A DNA stretch of 60,000 nucleotides from Cristatella mucedo. Its lineage: Eukaryota > Bryozoa > Phylactolaemata > Cristatellidae. Every line of letters begins with the position of its first letter. Position 1 is the stretch's first letter. This document shows positions 21,590 to 34,335 of this stretch, in pieces. The stretch covers positions 1,800,001 through 1,860,000 of the forward strand of contig WPIO01000043.1 in NCBI GenBank assembly GCA_009760855.2. The letters are read 5' to 3'. Made by a program: the position numbers and the translations under genes. The notes under the pieces were generated by a model, which saw only the letters and a program-made list of their open reading frames with translations, had not been told where the DNA came from and did not search any database.

Positions 21590-21990
21590 TAATAGTAATG
21601 ATAAAGCACTTGATAAAGCCCCCTCAGAATATTCAATCTCTTCCTAGGCGCTTTACATTTCTGCAAAGGGAATAGCGATTGAATCGTGAGTAATATCATG
21701 CTTGATAAGCAACATTGACAACGTGGTTAGAGGTGACATGCACAGGGTAAGCATGCACATGTGGTTAGTGGCAGCATGCACAGTGGAAGCACTCATAAGC
21801 ACATAGGGGACAAATCACAGGGACCCACTAAATGCAGTCTTAAATAGGCGTATTTTTAAGTTCTTTTTAAATGTGGTCAAGTTCGTGGATGTTCTGACGC
21901 AAGTGAGTGAGTTCCAGGGAGTGAGTTCCAGGCTTTGGGAGCATTATGCAACTATTCTGAGAAGATCTCACAAGGTAAGTCTCAAAATAG
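21590..21990 (-). repeat. LINE family B 3' end, first of three in a row
   Basis: Tail with the hairpin-forming GGCGCTTTA and 3' untranslated region up to the segment reading TTCCAGGCTTTGGGAGCAT on plus. No coding part. Confidence 0.8.
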
Positions 21991-22027
21991 GAAATACGTC
22001 TTCTCCACCACTGAAAATAATAACTAA

Positions 22028-22445
22028 AATAATACACTCAATAAGGCACCCTCAGAAATCTCAATCTCTGTCTAGACGCTTTACATTTGCTTGAAAGGAA
22101 TAACAATCGATTGGTGAGTGTTCATCATGCTTAATAAACAACACGGAAAACCTGGTTAGTGGTGACATATATAATGTCAGCATGCAAGTTTGGTTAGTGG
22201 CAGCATAACAATTTCAGTCTTAATAAGCACATTAAGGATGAATCAGAGGGACCCAATAAAACTATGAAACATATTTGCGTTTTTCTTTTTTTTAAGGTCT
22301 TCAAGTCAGGAAATAGCGTCACGCAAGTCGGAATTGTGACCCAGGCTCAAGGATCATTCGAACTAAAGGCACGGTCTCTAGAGGATTTTAGTATTGTACG
22401 AGGTATAGGTAAAAAAGTAGATTCCAAAAAGCGGAAAAGGAAAAG
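22028..22445 (-). repeat. LINE family B 3' end, second of three
   Basis: A more diverged copy of the same 3' region, in the same orientation, starting at a tail near 22035. Confidence 0.75.
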
Positions 22446-22601
22446 TGTGAGATCCAGTGGTGCTTTTTGTGCCTAATCGTGCCGTGTGGCAAGAAGCATT
22501 TTACAGTCACATGATTCGTTCACCACTATTCCATCCACATCTGAACAATAGAAGCATATATGATCCAAGCATTATTGGTAAACTCTGGTCCGGCAAAGTG
22601 T

Positions 22602-22995
22602 CTTAATAATAATAATATTGCACTTGATAAAGCGCCCTCAGAGAACTTAATCTCTTTCTAGGCGCTTTACATTTGCTGCAAAGTGATACGCAATAGAATA
22701 GTAAGTAAAATCATGCTTGAAAAACAAACAAAATGAATAACATGGTTAGGGGTTACATGCACTGGGTCAGCATGCAAATGTGGTTAGTGGCAGCATGAAC
22801 AGTGTCAGCACGCATAAGCACATCGAGGACGAATCACAAGGACCCACTAAATGCTGTCCTAAATAGGTATGTTTTTAAGTTTCTTTTAAATGTGGTCAGG
22901 TCAGGGGATGTTCTGATGCAGGTCGGGAGGGAGTTCCAGGCTATGGGAGCATACGAGCTAATGCACGGTCTCCAAAGGATTTAAGGTTGTAATTT
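22602..22995 (-). repeat. LINE family B 3' end, third of three
   Basis: (AAT)n at 22602-22619, hairpin tail, then the 3' untranslated region. Its first 120 or so bases are identical to 34980-35098. Confidence 0.85.
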
Positions 22996-25930
22996 AGTGG
23001 CCATCAGGCCTGTTATAACTCCATCGGCCAGACTTAACGTTTGCCTTTGGAATCCTCACTCAAGGTGCAACAAACCTCTGGTAATAAGTGAACCTATTTT
23101 TAAAATAGTTTCGACATGCTCACCCTAACTAAAAATAGGCTAAAACCAATAAACTGCCCGAAAATTAAAGAGGTATCCCATCCGTTTTCTCATTTTTTCA
23201 CATCCCTAGATCAATCAAATCTGGAGTTGGAGTTGCTATTATCGTGCCCTCGAAATTCAACTTCAAGCCACTTACATTACCCTCGAAACAGTCTTGTGAA
23301 TCGATTGTTTTAGTCTAATTCGAAAACAAACTGCAGATAGTGGCAGTTGTCTATCGCCAACCAGGTACCAAATTCTTGTTTATCTCAAATTTCCCCGATC
23401 TCATTTCGATTATGCTTGCGAGAAATTGATCCTTCCTCGTTATGGGTGATTTAGACGTTCACTTTGATAACTTGAATGTAAAGCGCATAGAGAGCGATTG
23501 AGTTCTCTGAGGGCGCTTTATCAAGTGCCTTATTGTTATTATTGTTATAACTTATCTGGCGCCTTCAGCATTGAATTTCGTGGATTTACCGACTCATTGT
23601 CTCTTGTGGCTCATGTGCATGACCCTACTCACATAAGGGGTCACACCCTCGACCAGATTTTCTCAAACAACTGCAAGTCGTCATCACCAATATTTACAAA
23701 ATCTTGCTTATCTGACCACATGCAAATCTCATTCAATCTACAGTGTGCCCACCTCCTCCTCTAAAATAACCTGTAAATCGCGAAACCTCAAGACCCTTGG
23801 CATCGATGCTGTCCGTTCGAGAATAACCGCTTCGCCTCTGTCGCTCAGTCCTCCCTCCGATCTGTCATCATTGTCAGATAGGTGCTACTCGACACTTGCT
23901 AACATGCTCGACGAGTTTGTACCTCAGACAAAGCGCTAGCGTCATTATTATGTCATCAGCCCCTGGTCACGTCCCAACATCTTTCTAAAAAGCTGTAGTT
24001 AGGCCACTTCTCAAGCAAGCGATACTAGACCAAGAGAAACTACCGCCCGGTCTCCCATCTACCATACCTATTATAGACGTTCGAACGGGTCGCCTCGGAG
24101 CAGCTGAACTCGTCTATCAAAACTTCAAACCCTACTAGTAAGTTTCAGTCTGGCTTTAGAGCTGATCACTCCAGAGTCAGCATTGCTTTGGGCATACAAC
24201 TACCTACTTAGGAATGCAGACATGGGTAGAGTGTCTCTACTTGTTTTGCTCGATCTTTCGGCAGCTTTTGATACCGTCGATCACAAAGTTCTTCTACAGC
24301 GCCTCTCATCTCGCCTGGGCATCACAGGTGCTGCTCTGCAATGGTTCAGGTCCTATTTCAGTGGGAGACTCTAGAGTATTCACGTGATTGGACAAAGATC
24401 ATCTGAGGTACCTCTAAAATATGGGGTACCTCATGGCTTCAAGCTAGGTCAGGTTCTTTTCACAGTTTATACTCTCCCTCTTGCTGATGTGATTGCCAAG
24501 CACAATCTAGGCTCTCACTACTATGCGGATGACACTCAGTTATACCTTTGCTTTGATCCCTCCCAGCCTTCGAGCACCTCGAATTCTCTCAAGTCACTTG
24601 CTGCATGTATTGATCACATCTGCACGTGAATGGCAGCAAATTTTCTAAAACGACACGACGAGAAAACTAACTTACTAGCTATGGGCCAATCCAATGTGAT
24701 TAGGAAATTAGAAAGGCTGAAGCTCTAAATTGGCTCTGCAAGCGTATCTCCTGTTGAATCAGCTCGAAATCACGGTCAGATGTTCCAAAGTGACCTCTCG
24801 TTGGACGACAAAATCAGCTATACAATCAAATCTGCCCACTTCCAGCTAAATAACATTGCTAAAATTGGGGCTTGTTTAGATTAGGATACCACGACCAAGT
24901 TGGTCAATGAATTCGTGAACTGACTCATGACTTCTACAAGTCTCTGCTTACTCGCCTCCCGGCATTTGCAATCAGGCAGTTACAGCTGGTGCAAAACTCT
25001 ACAGCTAGGCTTGTCTGTCGTGAGCGTCTCAGTTGCCACAACAATCCACCTCTCGACGACCTGCACTGGCTACCAGTCAAGAAACGGATCGACTTCAAGG
25101 TTTTAATAATAATGCACTAGATCAAGTGCCTTCAGACAACTCAATCTCTTTCTAGGCGCTGTAAATTTTCTGCAAAGGGAAATGCAATTGAATGGAGAGT
25201 AATATCATGCTTGATAAACAATCAAAATGAATAACATGGTTAGGGGTGACATGCACAAGACAGCATGCAAATGCGGTTAGTGGCAGCATGCACACTGTCA
25301 ACACGCATAAGCACATGAAGGACGAACCACAGGGACCCACTAAAAGCTGTCCTAAATAGGTGTGTTTTAAAGTTTCTTTTTAATGAGGTCAGGTCAGGGA
25401 TGTTCTAACGAGATTTTCTCGCTCACTTTAAAGTCACTTCATTCTTCAGCTCCAGCCTGTCTCTCAGATTTACTCCCCCATCAGGCCAAGCATCGTGCCA
25501 CCCGCTTTCCGGAGTCCAACAGTTTACCAATACCTCGTACAAACGTCAAATCCTTTTGAGACCGTGCATTTAGCTCTAATGGTCCCAAAGCCTGGAACTT
25601 TCTCCCGACTTGTGTCAAAACCACCCTTGACTTAACCATATTTAAAAACAATTTAAAAACACCTATTTAGGACAGCATTTAGTGGGTCCCTGTGATTTGT
25701 CCTTGATGTGCTTATGCGTGCTGACACTGTGCATGCTGCCACTAACCGCATTTCATTCCGACCCTGTGCATGTCACCCCTAACCAGAATATTTATTTTGT
25801 TTATTAAGAATGATGTTACTCACCATTCAGTCGTGTTTCGTTTTTCTGCAAATGTAAAGCGCCTAGAAATAGATTGAGTTCGCCATGGGCGCTTTATCAA
25901 TTGCTTTATCGTTATTAAAATAATATTAAT
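22996..25930 (+). pseudogene. LINE family B copy with two nested insertions
   Basis: Plus-strand element from the endonuclease N-terminus (22996) through the endonuclease C-terminus (23560-23760, SCLSDHMQISFNLQC), linker (23745-23939), RT palm (24183-24629, with LDLSAAFDTVDH and SHYYADDTQLYLCF), C-terminal region and 3' untranslated region to a tail at 25850-25925. A 3' tail piece is inserted at about 23478-23550 (same strand) and a 3' end at about 25100-25405 (opposite strand). The YADD box is intact but stops and shifts break the ORF. Confidence 0.8.
25100..25405 (-). repeat. LINE family B 3' end nested in the plus-strand copy
   Basis: Starts with (AAT)n and the hairpin tail at 25105 and reaches the start of the 3' untranslated region. 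It splits the coding region of the host copy after the segment for RIDFKV. Confidence 0.8.
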
Positions 25931-26390
25931 AATCATCATTATTAGAATTATAATTATTATTCATTTTATTGGTTTAATTGCATTATCGTTATTATTAGTA
26001 TATTAATGAGCCTCTCAACTTCCAACAAGAAGCCAAATTTCGCATCAACTTCGGTGAGCCAGTAAAACCCAAATGCGATTTCCCTGAGATAGCCTATGCT
26101 GTGCTTCATGACTCTTAAAATCTTATTTGCTATGAAGCCAACAATTTTTGAGTTCTTTTGTAATCTGAGTCGTTCGGTGGATCCTTCGTTTAACTGCAGT
26201 GACCAACAATTCACATCTCATTATGGTATCTAGTTGTAATTATTAGCACTGGTCTTATCAAAGACATGAAAACTCAATCTGAAGACCAAAGAGGTCACAA
26301 GAAGGTTTCGTTAAAGATAATCTCTGGATTCTGTGGTTTCTTTTTAACACAGTCAATCTTCTTTATGACGCAGAACCAAAACGGCAGCAT
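25931..26390. other. AT-rich spacer
   Basis: Short ATT repeats at 25915-25990. A minus-strand frame (25966-26214) has no recognisable features. Confidence 0.3.
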
Positions 26391-26394
26391 ACGT

Positions 26395-27975
26395 TAATAT
26401 GTCATTAGCCTCAGGTCACGACCCAGTACTTTTCAAAAAAGCTGTAGTCAGGCCACTTCTCAAGAAAGCTACACTAGACCAAGAGAACTTAAGCAAATAC
26501 CGCCCAGTCCCCCTTCTACCATTCCTATCAGACACTGGAACGGGTCGTGGCAGATAAGCTGAACACGTACATCGAAACCTCACACCTTGCCAGTATTTTT
26601 CAGTGTGACTTTAGAGCTAATCACTCCACAGAGTCAGCATTGCTTAGGGTATACAATGACCTACTTAGGAATGCAGACATGGGTAGACTGTTTCTGCTTG
26701 TTTTGCTCGATCTTTCGGCAGCTTTTGATACCATCGATCACACAGTTCTTCTAGAGCGCCCCACATCTCGCTTGGGCATCACTGGCACTGCTCTCCAGTG
26801 GTTCAGGTCCTATCTCAGTGTGGAGACGCCAGAGTATTAACGTGAATGGACAAAGATCATCTGAGGTACCTCTGAAATATAGGGTACCTCGGGGCTCCGT
26901 GCTAGGTCCGGTTCTTTTTACGGTTTATACTCTGCCTCTTGCTTTCGTGATCGCCAAGCAGAATCTAGGATTTCACTTCTATGCAGATGACACTCAGTTG
27001 TAACTTTGCTTTGATACCTCTCAGCCTTTGAGCAAACTCTCTCAACTCACTTGCTGCAAGTATAGATGACATCCGCACATGCATGGAAGAAATTTTTCTA
27101 AAACTAAACGATTATAAAACTAACTAGCTAATTATGGGCAAACCCAGTGTGATTCACAAATTTTAGAGGCTGAAACTCAAAATTGGCTCTGCCAGCATAT
27201 CTCCAGTTGAATCAGCTCGAAATCTAGGTGTCATATTCCAAAGCGACCTCTCGTTAGACGACCATATCAGATCCACAGTCAAATCTGCCTACTTTCAGCT
27301 ACATAGCATTGCTAAAAACGGGCTTGCTTAGATAAGGATACCACATCTAAGTTGGTCCATGCATTCGTGACACCCCGTCTCGACTTCTGCAACTCACTGC
27401 TCGCTGGCTTACCGGCATGTGCGATCAGGCGACTGCAGCTGGTGAAAAACTCTGCAGCTAGGCTTGAGTGTCGTGAGCGTCGAAGTTGCCACATTTCACC
27501 ACTTCTCGCCGACCTGCACTGGCTACCAGTGAGGCAACGAATTGACTTCAAGGTTGTGTCGCTCACTTTTAGGTCACTTCCGTCTTTGGCTGCAGCCTAT
27601 CTCTCAGATACACTCCCCCATCAGGCCACGGGTCGTACCACCAGCTTTTCAAAATTCAGCAGTCTACAAATACCTCGTACAAACCTAAAATCCTTTTGAG
27701 ACCGTGCAATTAGTTCATATGCTCCTAAAGCCTGGAACTTCCTCCGACCTGCGTCAGAACATCCCCTCACCTGACTGTGCATGCTGCCACTAACCATATT
27801 TGCATGCTGACCCTGTGCATGTCACCCCTAACCATGTTATTCATTTTGTTTGTTTATCAAGCATGATATTACTCACCATTCAATTGCATTTCCCTTTGCG
27901 GCAATTGTAAAGCGCTTAGAAAGAGATTGAGTCCTCCGAAGGTGCTTTATCACGTGCATTGTTATTATTATTAAT
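26395..27975 (+). pseudogene. LINE family B copy, 5'-truncated, with complete 3' tail
   Basis: Begins at the segment for MSLASGH and runs through RT (26547-26840 with LDLSAAFDTIDH; 26818-27003 with FHFYADDTQL), the C-terminal region (27352-27699 with RLDFCNSLLAGLP and LHWLPVRQRIDFKV) and the 3' untranslated region to the tail and (ATT)n at 27960-27975. YADD is intact; a frameshift separates the palm blocks and stops occur. Confidence 0.85.
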
Positions 27976-28100
27976 ATTAACGTTATTGGGTAAATGTTAA
28001 AATACCCAAATTCAAAGAGCCAATAAACTTACGTTTAAAAGGTAATGTAAGAGTCTGCCAGATTCACTGATTTCTTCAAGCGTTTCACTTTTGTTCTCAG

Positions 28101-28184
28101 ACAGTGGATTCAAAAGACTTACACTGGCAGTCACTTCACAGTTAGTAGCTTACATAGCCTCCATTCTTGCACTTCACCATGTCG
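28101..28184 (+). CDS. Signal-peptide-like exon of the Ig-superfamily gene
   Basis: 84-base exon between a strong 3' splice site (CACTTTTGTTCTCAG) and a consensus 5' splice site (GTGAGT from 28185), phase 1 at both ends. It encodes DSGFKRLTLAVTSQ then LVAYIASILALHHV: two basic residues before an uncharged hydrophobic run, as in a signal peptide or signal anchor. There is no ATG inside, so the start codon would be in an upstream exon not identified. The phase matches the next exon (30302). The reading as part of the Ig gene is inferred from strand, phase and position. Confidence 0.5.
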
Positions 28185-28359
28185 GTGAGTCACGTTTGGC
28201 TGTGATGGCTAAGAATTTCTTCAGATTTCTTACCTCAGAATGTACCTTAAAAATAATGATCGGTGCACTATAGTATTAATAAAGGCACAGAAAACTGAAT
28301 CTTGACCTGCATAATGAACTCATTGAATTATTAACATGAACTATTCTCCTCAATATCCA

Positions 28360-29990
28360 TATTGAAGGAGGCCAGGAGCGACGTCATCATGAAGTTCATA
28401 TCCCAATTTACGATAGAACATTTAGTCATTTAGAGACTAATCGCAACGTCATACTTCTACAGTGTATTTACTACTGCTGCCATAACTAAGATTAAAAACT
28501 CCTCGTGTTGCAGAACTCTCAAAAAGGCTGTATTCTGGCCTCCTATCAACAATGAAGCACTAGACTAGGAGAACTTAAGCAACTTCGCCTTGTCACCGTT
28601 CTTCGGTTAAATTCAAAGACAATAAAAGAAGCTGTGGTAGACCAGCTGAACTTGTATATTGAAACTTTAAACCTGCCTATTATGTTAGAGTCTGGTTTTA
28701 GAGTTTATTAATTTACTTATTCAGCATTGCATCCGTTGTTTAACGTCCTTCTTAGAAATGAAAGTCTCTCTGCTGGTTTCGCTCAACCATTTGGCAATTT
28801 CGGATAATATAGATTACCTAGTCTTTCACGAGCGCCTCTGGACTCAATAGTACAATAGTTGCTCAGTACTGCTATGGTTTAAGTCTTACATCAGTGGGGG
28901 ACTTCAGAGCATTGATGTGAACGACCAAAAAATAAAAATTAAAAAATACTTCAATCGTCTGGTGCCCTAATAGAGTATCTCTATTCAGGCTCTTTACAGA
29001 TGCCACGGGCTCGATCCCACGACTCGGGGTCAGACCTAGGTGGCGGCGAGCACGCTAACTCTGGGCCAAATCCTAGGAATCACTAGATTATAGTGTAGTG
29101 CGTTGCTCTTTACACTTTCCCTTGCACCATGTGTTCGCCAGAAACAATCTAGAATTTAACATTTATTCTGATAACGCTCAGTTTTACCTTTGCATGTATG
29201 CCTCCAGAATATCAAGCTACCATGATTCTCTTGGTGCAGGAATTGATGATGGTGATAATAGTAATGATAATTATTATTATTATTATCGTAATATCCGCAC
29301 ATGTATGACAGCAAATGTCTTGAAATTAATAGTGATTTAAAAAAAATTATCAGTTATAGGGTAACCAAGTTAGATTTAGAAATTGGAAACGTTAACACAC
29401 CGAATTATCGCTGCCAGCATGATTTATACTCTTTCAACTGCCATCAATCTAATGGAAAAGCTTCAAATTTCCATTGGATGTCCGTGCTCCAGCGTCAATT
29501 TTGCCTACTCTCTGCTGCATAACATTGCTAAAATATGGGTTAGCTAGACAGAAGGGCTACATCTCTATTGGACCTTTCATTTTTTACATCCCTTCTTGAC
29601 TTCCGTAACTTACTGCCTGCTCGTATACCTGCCCTTGCAATCAGGGGCTTAAAGTTAATGCAAAACTCTGCAGCTATGCTTGTCTGTCATGAGGTTTGCA
29701 GTTGCCACATTAAACCACTTCTTGCTGGTATGCACAGGCTCCAAGTCAAGACCGCGTAATTTCGAATTTAAGGTTCTCACTTGACGAAGTTTACAAGTAG
29801 GCTACAATTCATCTTTTAGTCGTAATCTTTAGTGATTCCACGTGATTTGTTCTTTGTGTGGTTGTATGTGCTGACAGTGCGCCTCAGCATGCTACCACTA
29901 AGCATTCTATATAGCAGAACCTACAGCTTATTTGAAGTGCCTATGCAGAGATTAAGTTATCTGAGCTAGCTATACAAACGTATTATTATG
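28360..29990 (+). pseudogene. Old LINE family B copy with a SINE inside
   Basis: Strongly diverged plus-strand remains from the linker/RT start (28380-28900) through RT remnants (29098-29340), C-terminal remnants (29568-29759, with LLPARIPALAIRGLKLMQNSA) to a decayed tail near 29938-29985. A minus-strand SINE sits in the middle at 28925-29078. Confidence 0.65.
28925..29078 (-). repeat. tRNA-derived SINE sharing the LINE B tail
   Basis: On minus: an A-box region GGCCCAGAGTTAGCG, a B box GGGATCGAGCCC, then a tail AAAGAGCCTGAATAGAGATA and GGGCACC, followed by an A/T-rich end. Same family as the copies at 46.9 and 47.2 kb. Confidence 0.7.
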
Positions 29991-30301
29991 AACATTGCCA
30001 TTTTTAAAATGATAAATCTTTATAAGTGAGCGCTCAGTGTATTGGCGCGTAATCCTCGTGGCTTCATAGAAGCATACTGTTCGCTGGAAATTGAAGACAG
30101 ATGATTGAACGCTCAGAGCGTTTACCCATAACTGTCGCAGCTGCAAATAACACGTAGTTTTATTAGAGGCTAAAGTCAATTATTTCTGAGAGCTGGGACA
30201 ACACTGCGATTGCACTATGCTATTAATTCTAAAAATGTATTTGCCGTAGTGGCAAAACCACCTACTAGCTCTCTATACAATGTATTGGACCTCAATTTTA
30301 G

Positions 30302-30613
30302 TACCGACTAGAGCCGTCACATGGCTCACAATTAACAATCAAACCGGCTCAACATATCAAGTTACATCTGGCATGCCGGTGACCATTTTCTGTACGACGT
30401 CGATCGCTGAAGGAAATGGAGCATTCATCTCATTAGATCGTGCTATCTGGAAAGCAAATGGTTCTAGCAGCTTGAGTACCTCATCCCAGCAGTGGTCTTT
30501 GATGTATAACCACTTTATAAATCAAGGCTTTCTCCCGGATAAATCCCGAATGATTGAGGAACTCGGCTACCATCCAAGCGTTACTTACATGAGAACTGGT
30601 ATAACAATCCAAG
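30302..30613 (+). CDS. Ig-superfamily gene, exon with N-terminal part of Ig-like domain 1
   Basis: 312-base exon, 3' splice site CTCAATTTTAG, 5' splice site GTGAGA, phase 1 to phase 1. Starts PTRAVTWLTINNQTG and has the first Ig cysteine in MPVTIFCTT, a tryptophan in AIWKANG, and ends TGITIQ. The second cysteine is on the next exon (35909), so about 80 residues separate the two, long for an Ig domain but within V-set-like range. The N-x-S/T sites (NQT, NGS) fit an extracellular protein. The layout matches the exon at 39883, which suggests duplication of a two-exon unit. Confidence 0.75.
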
Positions 30614-31515
30614 GTGAGAAAATTCTGCAAGCCCAATCTTTCATAGAAATTAAAAAGACTTTCAACGCGTGAAGCCTACCAAAATTGCCACCTCATATTA
30701 GGCTATAGATTTACGTAAAAGAAATTATTATCACCCTCGGAGTCTTAAGTCAGTGCAGCTTAATTTGTCTGAACGGTGAAGCTTAGCGTAAATTGATTAA
30801 TCTCTGTAATACCAAACTATTCATGGTCTGCATTATTATTCATTTGCATTTAGATTCATATCGCTTACTTTATATAGGCGGTAGAAGAGCTTGAACGAAT
30901 GTTACTGCGGCTTGCAATGGACAATTAAGGATTGCCTGCTGTATGACTAATACCCATCATCTGGGTCATGAAAATTAGGCAACATAACCCTGGGTACGAC
31001 TCAGGAGCTGCTAAGGTCAGCTAATTCATTAGCCTCGTTTGTATATCAGCAGAAAAGCGGAACTCGATATCACCGCAGTTTGCCACAGCTCGTCCAGGAT
31101 CGTCCAGTGCAGGACTCATATAAATGACCAGAGCATTTCTGAGCTCCTTTTGGTGGCGAACTCGTCTCATTATTATTCAACTGAATTAATACCAGTCAGT
31201 GCACTCACTTGGAATGCAGGTTTTAGCTAAATACTCATTTGTTATTTCTGCTCAGGCTCCCTTTGCCAAAGCTAACGTTTTTTCCGTTAACATACGCTTT
31301 GTGGATTATATATGAAATATCAAGCGAATGCAACAAATAACCAATATAAATACTTAAGTGTTGACGTAACTTAAAGAGAGCCTTCTTAATTTGATAACAT
31401 ATACACCAAGTGTTAGATTTGCCAGTAAATCGGCTAGAAAAAGGCAAACTAATTGTATGTTGGAAACTATTCATGCCCAGCTACAGTGAAGTGAGCTTAG
31501 CTCAGAGAGTGCTGA
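30614..31515. other. Intron sequence, unassigned
   Basis: Intron of the Ig gene. The plus-strand frame 31039-31230 and the minus-strand frame 31235-31474 show no recognisable features. Confidence 0.35.
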
Positions 31516-31766
31516 AAAACCTAGGTGAGCTTATATTTTTCTGTCTATAAAGTCAATCCGTTGCTTGACTGGTAGTCAGTGCATGTCGGCGAGAAGTGGA
31601 GTAATGTGGCAACTGCGACGCTCACGACACACAAGCCTAGATGCAGAGTTTTGCACCAGCTGCAATCGCCTGATCGCACATGCTGGTAGGCCAGTGAGCA
31701 AATAGTTGCAGAAGTCGAGACGAGATGTCACGAATGCATGGACCAACTTGGACGTCGTATTTTTAT

Positions 31767-32705
31767 CTAAACAGCCCAAATTTTAGCAATGTTATGAAGC
31801 TGAAAATAGGCGGATTTGACTGCGGAGCTGATGTGGTCGTCTAACGAGAGGTCGCTTTGGAATATGACACCTAGATTTCGAGCTGATTCAACTGGAGATA
31901 TGCTGGCAGAGCCAATTTTGAGAGTCAGCCTTTCCAATCTCTGGATCACACTGGGTTTGCCCATAACTAGTAAGTTAGTTTTATCATCGTTAAGTTTTAG
32001 AAAATTTGCTGCCATCCATGTGCGGATGTCATCAATGCATGCAGCTAGTGAGTTGAGAGAATTTGAGGTGCTCGAAGGCTGTGAGGGATCAAAGCAAAGG
32101 TACAACTGAGTGTCATCTGCATAGACGTGAAAGCCTAGATTGTGCTTGGCAATCACATCAGCAGGAGGCAGAGTATAAACCGTGAAAAGAACCGGACCTA
32201 GCACTGAGCCCTGAGGTACTCCATATTTCAGAGGTACTTCAGATGATCTTTGTCCATTCACGTCAATACTCTGGAGTCTCCCACTGAGATAGGACCTGAG
32301 CCACTGCAGAGCAGTGCCAGTGACGCCCAGGCGAGATGAGAGGCGCTCTAGAAGTACTTTTTGATCGATGGTATCAAAAGCTGCCGAAAGATCGAGCAAA
32401 ACAAGCAGAGACACTCTACCCATGTCTGCATTCCTAAGTAGGTCGTTGTATACCCGAAGCAATGCTGACTCTGTGGAGTGATTAGCTCTAAAGCCAGACT
32501 GGAACTTACTAGCAAGATGTGAGGTTTCGATATACGAGTTCAGCTGGTCCACCACGACCCGTTCGAGTGTCTTTGATAGGCATGGTAGAAGGGAAACTAG
32601 GCGGTAGTTGCTCAAGTTCTCTTGGTCATGTGTAGTTTTCTTGAGAAGTGGCCTGACTACAGCTTTTTTGAAAGGTGCTGGGATATGACCTGAGGCTAAT
32701 GACAT
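31767..32705 (-). pseudogene. LINE reverse transcriptase domain, longest open frame
   Basis: 312 codons in one frame with all RT blocks from LSKTLERVVVDQ through the YADD box to LSLDDHISSAVKSAYFQLH. It belongs to the element at 31560-34545. The YADD aspartates and the first catalytic aspartate (LLDLSAAFD) are present. Joined pieces upstream and downstream are in other frames, so it is not expected to yield a working protein. Confidence 0.88.
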
Positions 32706-33528
32706 TAATTATGTTAGTTATGCATGGCAGCAGCAGATCAATGCAACGTAGGAGCAGGACAGTGGGAATAGGGTCCAGAGGACTTGTTGTCTTCTTTGAT
32801 TGAGATACGAACTTTAGGACTAGATCACTAGTGACCTGCTTAAATGCAGACATTGAGGTGCTGCCAGGAATCGAGGAACAGCATTCTAGTGCGGAGGTTG
32901 TCATCGCAGGGATGGATTCTCTGATCTTGTCTATCTTCTGCACAAAGAATCGAGAGAAGCGATCGGCTAGATCATCATTAGGATCATCAGGTAATGAGCT
33001 AATTTGGGAACGGTTGAGGAGATGGTTTATTGTCGACATCAGCATTTTTGGGTTGTGCATCTGTGATTCAACAATGTTTTTATAAAAACTAGACTTAGCC
33101 TTTGCTAGGATCGATTGGTACGACCTACAGTAGTTTCATATGCCTGTCGATGGACAGTTAGTCCGGATCTTTTGTATGCTTTTTCAAGCTTTCGTTTAGT
33201 AGACTTGGCTAGTTTAATGTCTGCGGTAAACCATAGGCCGTCTGGGTGGGGGCGCACAGTGCGCTTTGTCAGAGGGGCAAACTCGTCTAGCGTGTCAGCT
33301 AGTGTTGTCTTGAAGCTATCTACCAATGATGACAGATCGGAGGGGGGATTGAGCAGCAGAGGTGAAGCAGATATTCTCGCACGGACAGCATCGATGTCAA
33401 GGGTCTTGAGGTTTCGCGATTTACAGGTTATTTTAGAGGAGGATGTGGGCACACACTGTAGATTGAATGAGATCTGCATGTGGTCAGATAAGCATGATTT
33501 GGTACTAATTGGTGATGACAACGTGCAG

Positions 33529-34335
33529 TTATATGAGAAAATCTGGTCGAGTGTGTGACCCTTGATGTGGGTAGGGCCATGCACATGAGCCACGAGAGAC
33601 AATGAGTCGATTTCTTGCACACAGAATCGAAATGAGATCGGAGAAATCTGAGATAAAGGAGGATTTGGTACCTGGTGGGCGATTGACTACTGCCACTATC
33701 GGTAACTTGTTTTCGGGTGAGACTAAGACAATTGATTGAAAAGACTGCTTCGAGGGTACCGAAAATGGCTTGAAGTTGAACTTCGAGCTCACGACAATAG
33801 CAACTCCACCTCCAGTTTTGATTGATCTAGGGGTGTGAAAGAACGAGAAACCAGATGGAGCTGCGTCTATAATTTTCGGACAGTTTATCGATTTTAGCCA
33901 AGTTTCAGTTAGGGCGAGCAGGTCGATACCATTTTCAGAAATAAGGTCGCTTATTACTTGAGGTTTATTGCACATTAAGCGAGGATTCCAAAGGCAAGCG
34001 TTAAGTCTGGCCGATGGGGTTACAACAGGCTTGATGACCACAAAGTTTGAGGAATTTACAGTGACGCATGTGGGGGAGCGTGCTGAGCGGTTCGAGACAA
34101 TGCTAGGAATACCGAACGAGCTGGTACTCAGCTTGCAGGTTCCGCCCAACGAGCGGCGTCTGAGCTGGCGGTTCCGGCCACCGCGGCGGCTACTGGGCGC
34201 TTTTCTTTTGTTAATGCATAGTTCATGAATCTTAGCAACAACATTAATATCTAGGAATGCATTTGATATGCGATGACGAAGCGATAAAAGCTGCTGACGA
34301 TCATAACTAACAAGCAGGTTACTAGCCGCCTGCAA
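33529..34335 (-). pseudogene. LINE apurinic-type endonuclease domain, N-terminal part
   Basis: 268 codons. After an N-terminal extension rich in Arg and Ser, the domain starts at NACLWNPRLMCNKPQVISDL; it holds ALTETW and AIVVSSKFNFKPF. The frame leaves the domain near 33620 by a shift; the C-terminal part with SDHMQISF is in the adjacent frame. Confidence 0.82.

Noticed and set aside
33115-34228. Plus-strand frames over the best LINE copy
   Set aside because: Antisense shadows of the endonuclease and linker frames.
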